40,243 bases of DNA. Source: a virus. Under the pieces are notes generated by a model. That model had not been told where the DNA came from. It did not search any database and saw nothing but the letters and a program-made list of their open reading frames with translations. Positions 29,290 to 35,881 of this stretch are shown here, one piece after another. The DNA is taken from positions 1 through 40,243 of the IMG/VR virus record IMGVR_UViG_3300029893_000025; one strand, 5' to 3'. Made by a program: the position numbers and the translations under genes. Position 1 is the stretch's first letter; each line of letters begins with the position of its first letter.

Positions 29290-29699
29290 GCGCCGAAAGA
29301 GAACTGGCGATTATGAATCAGTATTTTGGCCGGGTCCGGGTCTTATTGGACCTTATGGCCTCCGAGTTAGCGGCAGAGCGCGCCGGGGTTGAGCCAGTCG
29401 CCCCCCGGGAGCCCCAAAAACGGCCCATAAAGGCGTATAGCGAGGAGTTTGAGCGGTTCTGGGAGGAATACCCCAAGAAAAAGAGAACAGGTAAATACGC
29501 GGCATTTGCGGCTTGGAGGGCGCATACGCCCCCGCTGGAAAGGTGCATAGAGACCCTGAGGGCCCAAAAAACATGCCAGCAGTGGACCAAAGACGGGGGG
29601 CAGTTTATTCCCCTCCCGATAACTTGGATTCGCCAACACAGGTGGGAGGACGAGTCCGCTGTCGCCGCAGAGTCAAAATACGAGGGGTTGGAGGAATAA
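29286..29699 (+). CDS. Replication initiation-like protein (O/DnaT C-terminal type), 137 aa
   Basis: The C-terminal half EFERFWEEYPKKKRTGKYAAFAAWRAH...GGQFIPLPITWIRQHRWEDE is the recurring motif at the C-terminus of phage replication proteins (WxxYPxKxGKxxAxxAWxxL ... PxTWLxxxRWED). In larger O-like proteins this follows a DNA-binding winged helix; here only a short helical N-terminus precedes it. It probably binds the DnaC-like loader encoded next (overlap TAATG). No separate origin-binding domain is visible. Confidence 0.7.
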   Translation: MSAERELAIMNQYFGRVRVLLDLMASELAAERAGVEPVAPREPQKRPIKAYSEEFERFWEEYPKKKRTGKYAAFAAWRAHTPPLERCIETLRAQKTCQQWTKDGGQFIPLPITWIRQHRWEDESAVAAESKYEGLEE

Positions 29700-30391
29700 T
29701 GGAGAGGATGAAGACAAGCATGGGGGATATGCTCAAACATATGGCCCTTTGCGCCAAGTGCGACCACTACTATCACCCCTCGTATAAGGACTGCCCGAAC
29801 TGCGCCGAAAGCCGCTACCGGGACGCCATCATGGACACAGAGAGAGAGGCGGAGAACATGCGGAGGATAGCGGCCCTTGGGGGACACCGGGCCCATATAC
29901 AATACACCAAGGAGGGATTCTTTGACCGGGACACCTTAGACAAGACCGCGGCGTACCCCCGCCTCAACCTATACCTGTATGGCCCCCCGGGAAGCGGGAA
30001 GACCCATCTCGCCACGGCCTTAGTGCGCGACCATTACCCCAAATTCCGCATAGTCAAACCCATGGATATAACGCGAGAAATACGCGAGAATCAGTGCCGG
30101 GACGCGGAAGAAGATATCATCAACAAATACGCCAAGAGGGACATGCTGGTGATAGACGACCTCGGGGCCGAAAAGGCCACGGAGTTCTCTGTCCAAACCA
30201 TCTACGAGATAGTGGACCGCCGCTACATGGACATGAGCCTCGGGTTGATAATCACCAGCAACCTGTCTCTTGAGCAGTTGGCGGAGAAGACGGGGAACCA
30301 CCGCATATCCAGCCGTCTGGCGGGCATGTGCCGTATTATAAAACTTGCCGACAGGGATTGGCGCATAGCGCGCAGAAAGGAGGCCCAGTGA
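29699..30391 (+). CDS. DnaC-like helicase loader ATPase, 230 aa
   Basis: Walker A GPPGSGKT (95-102), Walker B VIDD (151-154) in DMLVIDDLGAEKATEF, sensor-1 like LIITSNLS and an arginine finger region RISSRLAG. The N-terminus has a CAKCDHYY...CPNC zinc knuckle (18-35) that could bind the replicative helicase or ssDNA. It loads the host DnaB-type helicase at the phage origin. A GTG resolvase start overlaps its stop. The ATG at 29699 overlaps the previous TAA. Confidence 0.85.
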   Translation: MERMKTSMGDMLKHMALCAKCDHYYHPSYKDCPNCAESRYRDAIMDTEREAENMRRIAALGGHRAHIQYTKEGFFDRDTLDKTAAYPRLNLYLYGPPGSGKTHLATALVRDHYPKFRIVKPMDITREIRENQCRDAEEDIINKYAKRDMLVIDDLGAEKATEFSVQTIYEIVDRRYMDMSLGLIITSNLSLEQLAEKTGNHRISSRLAGMCRIIKLADRDWRIARRKEAQ

Positions 30392-30900
30392 GAAGTGGAT
30401 TTATAGGGATAGACAACGGAGTTACGGGGTCTATATGTCTCCTGTCTTGGGCGGAAGACGGGGCCCCGGGTTATACCATGTGGCGGCGCATGCCCTGCCG
30501 GAAGGAGCAGAATTACACCAAGAAATCAGCCATAATAGCCCGGGTGGACATGACCGAGTTGAGAAAAGTCCTCGGGTGCATGGTGAGCGTATGCGCCATA
30601 GAGAGAGTCCTTTTAGAGAGGCCCATGGTCAACCCGATGCGGTTTAAGGCCACCGTGTCAGCCCTCAGGGCCCTTGAAGCGACACAGATAGCGCTTGACG
30701 ATGTGGGGGTCCCATATTCCTTTATAGATAGCAGGGAGTGGCAAAAAAAGTATCTGCCGGGTGTGTCCGGGGACGAACTAAAAGAGGCCGCGGACAGGGC
30801 CGCTTCCGTGGTTATTGGCTCCCCCGTGCCCTCCGGCGGCGGTGACAGCGTGATGATAGCCAAATACGCGCTTGACATGGCTTGCGAAAATAGGAGATAA
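30388..30900 (+). CDS. RuvC-like Holliday junction resolvase, 170 aa
   Basis: It begins at GTG (30388) with AAAGGAGG upstream. RNase H-fold acidic residues are in the expected places: GIDNGVTGS with Asp9, VLLERP with Glu77, and GGDSVMIAKYAL with Asp153. RuvC-type resolvases cut Holliday junctions made by recombination or replication and help debranch DNA before packaging. It overlaps the loader stop by 4 nt in the replication operon. Confidence 0.8.
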   Translation: MRSGFIGIDNGVTGSICLLSWAEDGAPGYTMWRRMPCRKEQNYTKKSAIIARVDMTELRKVLGCMVSVCAIERVLLERPMVNPMRFKATVSALRALEATQIALDDVGVPYSFIDSREWQKKYLPGVSGDELKEAADRAASVVIGSPVPSGGGDSVMIAKYALDMACENRR

Positions 30901-30907
30901 TATTTGT

Positions 30908-31543
30908 ATGACAAATACTAGCGACGGCTTGAAGCGTTTGGTGGAGTGGACGAGAGGGCTTGGCAAGTGTGCCCCACAATCATCTGGCGAAGCGCAAAGG
31001 GTGATAACAGTTATCTTACGCAAAGCCGAGCAGATACTCGCCGAGGAGGAGCAGAAGGCCGTGGAGGCCGTGTCGTCCAAAGGGGACGAGGGGTTGCTCA
31101 ACGAGGATAGTGTCCGTGGTGCGATAGCCAATATTCTAGATATGAACGACGATGTGGCGCAACATATGGACATCACAATCAAGGGTGAGCCGACTGTCCT
31201 TGTGAGTTATCTTAAAGACTTAATCTCCCGCTACCGCCCCGCCCCCGACCGCCCAGAGATAACTTGCCCCGCCTGCGACTTTTCGGGCGAGGCTATCAGG
31301 GTGTGCCCGTCGTGCGGAATGGGAGCAGACGGGAAGCCATACTATCATGGCCCCTCTCGCACCGCTGAACTGGTGAAAGTTATAAGGCTATTCATGAAAG
31401 CATATCCCCATGAGTTCCCGTCCGAATGTTTCGCTACCGGACCGCTAACAGGCGACCCGATAGAGGATTTGGTCGTTTGTCCGGGATGTAGAGCAAAGAA
31501 AGCGGCAGAAGAAATCCTCGCCGACTTTGAGGAGGGAGTGTGA
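30908..31543 (+). CDS. Zinc-binding hypothetical protein, 211 aa
   Basis: The N-terminal half is helical (residues 1-110); CPACDFSGEAIRVCPSCG (about 118-135) is a zinc ribbon; a later CPGC may contribute. The ATG at 30908 has an AGGAGA site 11 nt upstream. It overlaps the next gene start. Codon use becomes more AT-rich here than in the replication genes. The function is unknown. Confidence 0.55.
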   Translation: MTNTSDGLKRLVEWTRGLGKCAPQSSGEAQRVITVILRKAEQILAEEEQKAVEAVSSKGDEGLLNEDSVRGAIANILDMNDDVAQHMDITIKGEPTVLVSYLKDLISRYRPAPDRPEITCPACDFSGEAIRVCPSCGMGADGKPYYHGPSRTAELVKVIRLFMKAYPHEFPSECFATGPLTGDPIEDLVVCPGCRAKKAAEEILADFEEGV

Positions 31544-31830
31544 TATTCGTTCCACCAATAGGTCTTTGGATTCTTACCGCCGCAATGGGGGCGCGTAGGC
31601 ACGAAGAAGAAATAGAACGTCTCAAGAAAAGGGACAAGAGTATTGACATGGGGGCGCCCTACATTAGCCGCAAGAAAAAAATGAGAATGTGTATTAAGGC
31701 GCAGAGCGATAACCCGTGCCATTCGGCGCTAACTTGTGGACACGGAGAACCGCATATTTGCGAAGGAAATGACTGCCTTGAGCCCGGACATTGGTGCGTA
31801 ACTTTGAGAAGTAAAAAGGAGGGAGCGTGA
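31540..31830 (+). CDS. Hypothetical protein with hydrophobic N-terminus and Cys-rich end, 96 aa
   Basis: The GTG at 31540 overlaps the previous TGA and has GGAGGGA upstream. Residues 1-16 (MIFVPPIGLWILTAAM) are hydrophobic, followed by a basic helix (EEEIERLKKR) and a Cys/His-rich end (CGHGEPHICEGNDC). It could be a membrane-anchored zinc protein. Confidence 0.5.
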   Translation: MIFVPPIGLWILTAAMGARRHEEEIERLKKRDKSIDMGAPYISRKKKMRMCIKAQSDNPCHSALTCGHGEPHICEGNDCLEPGHWCVTLRSKKEGA

Positions 31831-31883
31831 CCAAGAAGGTGTTGGAGAGAGCGTTGGAGATGGCGGCTGGATTTATGGCTTAG
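31827..31883 (+). CDS. Short remnant or micropeptide, 18 aa
   Basis: GTG with GGAGGGA upstream; MTKKVLERALEMAAGFMA then TAG. It looks like the truncated N-terminus of a longer helical phage protein cut off by a stop. A 21-nt gap with AGGAGG follows. Confidence 0.35.
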   Translation: MTKKVLERALEMAAGFMA

Positions 31884-31904
31884 CAAAAATACAGGAGGAA
31901 CACA

Positions 31905-32243
31905 ATGGAAACCGAGATAGATGAAGTCGTAATCAAAGGCAAGAAGTATATCCCCGCCGATTCCGTGAAGCATCAGGAATTTGACGGGCCGATAAAGATA
32001 GTCATACTCCAACGGGGATGGGTTATGGTCGGGCGGTTTGAGCGCAACGGATCCGACTGTAAACTCCACAACGCCAGCGTGATACGGGTGTGGGGCACGA
32101 CTAAAGGACTTGGCGAGATAGCCGCCAATGGCCCGACATCAAAAACCGTGCTTGACAAGACCTACGGCGTGGTAGAGTTTGACTACCTGACCGTAGTGGC
32201 CTCTATATCCGTAGCGGAGGAAAAATGGAAAGCAAGCGTGTGA
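31905..32243 (+). CDS. Conserved phage hypothetical protein, 112 aa
   Basis: Contains the block GWVMVGRFERNGSDCKLHNA followed by VIRVWGTTKGLGEIAANGPTSKTVLDKTYGVVEFDYL. The RVWGTTxGLGEIA signature is shared by many small phage proteins of unknown function. The fold is probably beta-rich. It overlaps the start of the Gly-Tyr repeat gene by 19 nt. Confidence 0.75.
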   Translation: METEIDEVVIKGKKYIPADSVKHQEFDGPIKIVILQRGWVMVGRFERNGSDCKLHNASVIRVWGTTKGLGEIAANGPTSKTVLDKTYGVVEFDYLTVVASISVAEEKWKASV

Positions 32244-32482
32244 TAGGGTTTGACGAAAACCAAAACTCCGGCTCCGGCGACGGCTCCGGCTCCGGCTACG
32301 GCTACGGCTACGGCTACGGCTCCGGCTCCGGCTCCGGCTCCGGCTACGGCTCCGGTGACGGCTACGGCTCCGGCTACGGCTCCGGCTCCGGCTACGGCTA
32401 CGGCTACGGCTACGGCTCCGGCTCCGGCGACGGCTCCGGCTCCGGCTACGGCTACGGCGACGGCTACGGCTACGGCTACTAA
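32225..32482 (+). CDS. Gly-Tyr / Gly-Ser dipeptide-repeat protein, 85 aa
   Basis: After a 14-residue start (MESKRVIGFDENQN) the protein is dipeptide repeats of Ser-Gly, Tyr-Gly and Asp-Gly encoded by a hexanucleotide-type array in which GGC alternates with TCC, TAC or GAC. The varying codons interconvert by single-base changes. The frame is unbroken and has a ribosome site. Such Tyr/Gly/Ser repeats resemble low-complexity, phase-separating or adhesive proteins. The function is unknown; the array is a likely hotspot for length change. Confidence 0.7.
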   Translation: MESKRVIGFDENQNSGSGDGSGSGYGYGYGYGSGSGSGSGYGSGDGYGSGYGSGSGYGYGYGYGSGSGDGSGSGYGYGDGYGYGY

Positions 32483-32537
32483 AAAATGTCGGCCCCGGTT
32501 ATGGGACGGGGCCAGATAAGGACGAGAAGGAGGGACG

Positions 32538-32891
32538 ATGAAATACCAGATAGATATGCCGGACGGGTGGGAGCCGGGTAACTGCGAAGTGTGCCCTTGC
32601 GAGTGCTTCGCAGAGGGGCCTACTGATTGCTCCCTAATCAAGGCCGTGCCCGTGGAGGTGGAGCCGCTTGCGGTGCTGGCTGATAGTAAGGGGTACGAGG
32701 CAGTAAATATAATACCGCCCACGGGAGTAGTTAAAGAGTGGGACATAGAATTACTGCGAGGATATGAGGACGGGGACGGGGTGGAACTGGAAAAGACTAT
32801 AACCGCCCCCACATACCCCGCCGCCGAGAGTGCGGCCCGCAAGTTTTTAGAGGGACTGCCCGACCGCCCCACAACGAAGGAGAACAAGTAA
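32538..32891 (+). CDS. Hypothetical protein with Cys-rich N-terminus, 117 aa
   Basis: Begins MKYQIDMPDGWEPGNCEVCPCECFAEG, with four cysteines. The opening is closely paralleled by the 51-aa protein at 35008 (EMPGGWRPGACCECELFAAG), so the two are paralogues. The C-terminus is an acidic helix. A GGAGG site precedes the ATG. Confidence 0.6.
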   Translation: MKYQIDMPDGWEPGNCEVCPCECFAEGPTDCSLIKAVPVEVEPLAVLADSKGYEAVNIIPPTGVVKEWDIELLRGYEDGDGVELEKTITAPTYPAAESAARKFLEGLPDRPTTKENK

Positions 32892-32892
32892 T

Positions 32893-33405
32893 ATGAAAAT
32901 CGAGATAAAAAACAGATGGACAGGCGTAGTCATTTTCAGCGGCGATTATGGGTCGCTGAAAGAGGCCGTTGAGGCGGCGGTCGGTATGGGGGTGTCGCTG
33001 AACCATGCCTCGCTGAACTATGCCTCGCTGGACGGTGCCTCGCTGAACCATGCCTCGCTGAACTGTGCCTCGCTGAAAGGTGCCTCGCTGAACTATGCCT
33101 CGCTGAAAGGTGCCTCGCTGGACGGTGCCTTGCTGGACGGTGCCTTGCTGAAAGGTGCCTTGCTGAAAGGTGCCTCGCTGAACTATGCCTCGCTGAAAGG
33201 TGCCAATATTGATTACTCCTGTTGGCCCCTTTGGTGCGGGTCAAAGGGTATCAAGGTTGATAAAAGGATAGCGGCGCAGTTGGCGGCGCACTTCTGCGCT
33301 TTGGAGTGCGACGACCCGGCCTACAAAAAGGCCCGCAAGGCGATATTGGATTTCGCCATGACGAGCCACCGGGCGGGAGATTTGGGATTGAAGGGGGCGG
33401 CGTGA
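32893..33405 (+). CDS. Pentapeptide-repeat protein, 170 aa
   Basis: Residues 34-105 are 14 tandem pentapeptides of the A(S/L)L(N/K/D)(Y/G/H) type (for example ASLNYASLKGASLDG), which fold into a right-handed quadrilateral beta helix. The DNA repeats almost exactly every 15 nt, so the gene can gain or lose units easily. The C-terminal domain (NIDYSCWPLWCGSKG...) is a recurring partner of this repeat in phages. The function is unknown; some pentapeptide proteins mimic DNA or bind gyrase. Confidence 0.85.
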   Translation: MKIEIKNRWTGVVIFSGDYGSLKEAVEAAVGMGVSLNHASLNYASLDGASLNHASLNCASLKGASLNYASLKGASLDGALLDGALLKGALLKGASLNYASLKGANIDYSCWPLWCGSKGIKVDKRIAAQLAAHFCALECDDPAYKKARKAILDFAMTSHRAGDLGLKGAA

Positions 33406-34850
33406 TGATACACAACGGCAACAACCTAGAGGTTCTTAAAACTTTCCCCGATAATTCGGTGGATTCTGTCGTCACGGACCCACCCTACGGCTTGTCCTTT
33501 ATGGGTAAGGCGTGGGACTACGACGTGCCGAAAGTGGAGTTATGGCGGGAGGTCTTTCGTGTGCTGAAACCCGGCGGGCATCTGCTCTCGTTCTTCGGGA
33601 CACGGACTTACCACCGAGGGGTGGTGGCTATCGAGGACGCAGGCTTTGAGATACGCGACCAGATAGGATGGGCTTATGGCTCGGGATTCCCGAAATCACA
33701 CAACCTCAAAGACGGTTGGAAAGGTTGGGGCACCGCCCTCAAACCCGCCTGGGAACCTATCTGCGTGGCCCGGAAGCCCTTTACAGGGACAGTAGCGGAA
33801 AACGTGCTAAAACACGGAACGGGGGCTATTAATATTGATGGGTGTAGGGTCGGGATATCCGGGGCCAGAAATAACGGCAGAGCCAGAGGGACTGCTAATG
33901 CCTTTGGTGAGTATGGCGCCACGGAAAAAGTGGACTATGGCGTGGGCCGTTGGCCCGCAAACCTAATCCACGATGGAAGCGAGGAAGTGGTGGGGCTGTT
34001 TCCGACTAGCACCACAAGGCCAGACCCAAATTATGCCTACAACAAGACGGAGTGTGGAGGCAACACTTTTAACGGGAGGGGGACATATACCCCCCGGAGT
34101 GATAGCGGTTCAGCCGCCCGATTCTTTAAATCTTGCGGTTATACGGAGGACTTATGCGAAGGTGTGAGTGTTGCGGCAAAGAGTATGTACCAATGCGAAA
34201 AACACGCAGATTTTGCTCAAAGACTTGTAGCAATATTGGTTCGCCAAGAGGGTGTGCTAAGCCAAGAGGAATTACAAGTTATTCTGGGTTATATTGGAAA
34301 CTGCGAAAAATGTTCCCAACTCCTGAACCTTGTATTAAATGCGGTGATATCGGGAAGCATAGACATCATTACGACTACGATAAACCTTTTGAAATCGTAT
34401 GGTTATGCTCTGCCTGCCATAGAAAAGAACACCAACTCGGGAAAACAGGTAAAGGAGGGGGAAGGCAAAGGCCAGGAAACGGCAATGCGATTCCTATACT
34501 GCGCCAAGGCCAGCAAGAAAGACCGAGAGGAGGGCTGCGAGGCCCTACCAGAGAAGCAATACTCCCACGATGGCAGGGAGAAGCCGATAGATAACGCCTA
34601 TCAGCGCAACAGCAACAGCAACAGCAACCACCACCCCACAGTCAAGCCCACCGACCTCATGCGCTACCTCTGCCGGCTCGTTACGCCACCGGGCGGGACA
34701 GTCCTTGACCCGTTTATGGGTTCAGGGTCCACGGGCAAAGCCGCAGTACTTGAAGGGTTTGACTTTATCGGCATAGAACTAGATCCGGAGTATTGTAAGA
34801 TAGCAGAAGCCAGAATCGGCTCGGCTCAAAATCAAAAAAGGTTATTTTAA
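33405..34850 (+). CDS. DNA methyltransferase (beta class), interrupted by an HNH insertion
   Basis: The catalytic motif TDPPYGL is near the N-terminus (about residue 25) and the AdoMet motif FMGSGSTG is near the C-terminus (LDPFMGSGSTGKAA). That order is typical of beta-class N6-adenine or N4-cytosine methyltransferases. The ATG at 33405 overlaps the upstream TGA. About 367 nt (near 34122-34488) are inserted between the SAARFF and YCAKASKKDR blocks, which are contiguous in relatives. The reading frame stays open across the insert, giving 481 aa, so activity is uncertain. The product probably protects phage DNA from restriction. Confidence 0.85.
   Translation: MIHNGNNLEVLKTFPDNSVDSVVTDPPYGLSFMGKAWDYDVPKVELWREVFRVLKPGGHLLSFFGTRTYHRGVVAIEDAGFEIRDQIGWAYGSGFPKSHNLKDGWKGWGTALKPAWEPICVARKPFTGTVAENVLKHGTGAINIDGCRVGISGARNNGRARGTANAFGEYGATEKVDYGVGRWPANLIHDGSEEVVGLFPTSTTRPDPNYAYNKTECGGNTFNGRGTYTPRSDSGSAARFFKSCGYTEDLCEGVSVAAKSMYQCEKHADFAQRLVAILVRQEGVLSQEELQVILGYIGNCEKCSQLLNLVLNAVISGSIDIITTTINLLKSYGYALPAIEKNTNSGKQVKEGEGKGQETAMRFLYCAKASKKDREEGCEALPEKQYSHDGREKPIDNAYQRNSNSNSNHHPTVKPTDLMRYLCRLVTPPGGTVLDPFMGSGSTGKAAVLEGFDFIGIELDPEYCKIAEARIGSAQNQKRLF
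34154..34594 (+). CDS. HNH homing endonuclease inside the methyltransferase gene, 146 aa
   Basis: The ATG at 34154 has GGAGG just upstream, in a different frame from the methyltransferase. The protein has an N-terminal CECCGKEY...FCSKTC zinc finger, then CIKCGDIGKHRHHYDYDKPFEIVWLCSACHRKEH, the HNH signature with both metal Cys pairs. The final 30 or so residues are methyltransferase sequence read in another frame. The insert is distinctly AT-richer than its flanks, which indicates recent acquisition. Free-standing HNH enzymes of this kind spread by cutting uninterrupted alleles. Confidence 0.85.
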   Translation: MRRCECCGKEYVPMRKTRRFCSKTCSNIGSPRGCAKPRGITSYSGLYWKLRKMFPTPEPCIKCGDIGKHRHHYDYDKPFEIVWLCSACHRKEHQLGKTGKGGGRQRPGNGNAIPILRQGQQERPRGGLRGPTREAILPRWQGEADR

Positions 34851-34861
34851 GTGAGGCCCCG

Positions 34862-35011
34862 ATGAAAAAGTGCAAACATATCAAGCGGCGAAAATTCCAG
34901 ACGGCTTGGACTTCCATAGCGGGCACTATGCCGAAAATGCAGTATCGGGTTTTCACTTGCCCCGCAAGGTGTAAACGGAGATTGACAGACTGCGAAGGGA
35001 GGGAGATATGA
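34862..35011 (+). CDS. Small basic Cys-containing protein, 49 aa
   Basis: ATG with GAGG upstream; MKKCKHIKRRKFQTAWTSIAG..., then CPARCKRRLTDC. Stop overlaps the next ATG (ATGA). The AT-richer composition matches the neighbouring accessory genes. Confidence 0.5.
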   Translation: MKKCKHIKRRKFQTAWTSIAGTMPKMQYRVFTCPARCKRRLTDCEGREI

Positions 35012-35163
35012 AAACCGAGAAATGGATTGTGGAAATGCCGGGGGGGTGGAGACCGGGAGCGTGTTGTGAGTGCGAGTTGTTTGCGGCAGGGTGTCGTTCT
35101 GTAATCTGCCCCCTCGCCAACGCCAAGAGGGCGGAGAAACCACAACCAGAGGTGGGGGAATAG
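35008..35163 (+). CDS. Small Cys-rich protein, 51 aa, paralogue of 32538-32891
   Basis: MKTEKWIVEMPGGWRPGACCECELFAAGCRSVICPLANAK: similar start to the 117-aa protein. GGAGGG ribosome site. Probably zinc-binding. A 64-nt gap with an inverted repeat (GGGGTAA at 35163, TTACCCC at 35205) follows. Confidence 0.55.
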   Translation: MKTEKWIVEMPGGWRPGACCECELFAAGCRSVICPLANAKRAEKPQPEVGE

Positions 35164-35227
35164 GGGTAATCGGGTCCCGCAAATAGGGTATTATGGGGTC
35201 ATTGTTACCCCAATAAAAGGAGAAAGC

Positions 35228-35425
35228 ATGAAAAACAAGGTGATAACGCGCATAAAGGGAAACGACGGAAAGGACAGGTGGAAGAACATGGGAGTCTGGG
35301 GTGAGAAAAACGGAAAAGTCTGGGCTATTATAGACTCCATCCCGGTGGGGTTCTCCGGTCTAGTGTCCCTCGTGTCGGAGGATAGCGAGTCCAAGGGCGG
35401 TTATGAGCCGGGCGCTAATGACTGA
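35228..35425 (+). CDS. Hypothetical protein, 65 aa
   Basis: AAAAGGAG site before the ATG. MKNKVITRIKGNDGKDRWKNMGVW... is a short beta-rich basic protein; the motif WKNMGVWGEKNGKVWAIID is common in small phage proteins of unknown function, probably single-domain beta sheets. Confidence 0.6.
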   Translation: MKNKVITRIKGNDGKDRWKNMGVWGEKNGKVWAIIDSIPVGFSGLVSLVSEDSESKGGYEPGAND

Positions 35426-35600
35426 GCGGGGGCTGGAGTCCTATGCTGAGGCTTGCGACACCCTAGCCGCCAAGGTTCTGGCGGCCAAGAGGGCGGCCAC
35501 CACCAAGGAGGGCCTTTTGGAGGACTTGGCCAAGGTCAGAGACTCGCTTGACAGGCTTATGGACCTGTTGGCCTGCGGGACCGTCTGGGAGGGCCAGTGA
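35403..35600 (+). CDS. Hypothetical helical protein, 65 aa
   Basis: Overlaps the previous gene by 23 nt; an alternative ATG lies at 35418. Charged, helical (KRAATTKEGLLEDLAKVRD). Overlaps the next gene by 4 nt. Confidence 0.5.
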   Translation: MSRALMTERGLESYAEACDTLAAKVLAAKRAATTKEGLLEDLAKVRDSLDRLMDLLACGTVWEGQ

Positions 35601-35836
35601 AGCGCGCAAAGCAGGCTAAGGCCGCGGACGCCCCCAAGACAACGATGGCCTTTACCGGGGTGATATCCGAGGCCAAGATGGACCAGCATGGGGAGTGGAA
35701 ACTGACGTTTCGCGTACCCCAGAGCGAGTCCGAGGCCATCAAACAACTCGGGGAGCACACCGAAAAGGCCCTAAGGATAGTGGTGGTCCCGCCAGACCGG
35801 GATATGGTCTTCGGCGCAAGAGTAGAAACGGAATAA
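35597..35836 (+). CDS. Hypothetical protein, 79 aa, last early gene
   Basis: Starts at GTG (35597) overlapping the previous TGA. A beta-rich core (TMAFTGVISEAKMDQHGEWKL, TFRVPQSESEAIKQLGEHTE, IVVVPPDR). It is the last plus-strand gene, 30 nt from the convergent stop of the large ejection protein. Confidence 0.6.
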   Translation: MKRAKQAKAADAPKTTMAFTGVISEAKMDQHGEWKLTFRVPQSESEAIKQLGEHTEKALRIVVVPPDRDMVFGARVETE

Positions 35837-35855
35837 GGAGGAGAATCGCTACCGA

Positions 35856-35881
35856 GGGGGCGCGGCTTACTGGCCGCCCCC
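35856..35881. terminator. Bidirectional hairpin between convergent modules
   Basis: A 7-bp GC stem (35856-35862/35875-35881) lies over the stop codon of the large gene and just after the last early gene. It is suited to stop both transcripts. Confidence 0.55.

Noticed and set aside
34122-34488. Group I intron or intein in the methyltransferase
   Set aside because: No internal guide pairing to the 5' exon or intron core was recognised, and the HNH product lacks intein splicing motifs; the frame stays open as in a plain insertion.
35189-35194. Promoter before the 65-aa gene (TATTAT)
   Set aside because: No acceptable -35 box at 16-18 nt; the nearby inverted repeat may be structural only.
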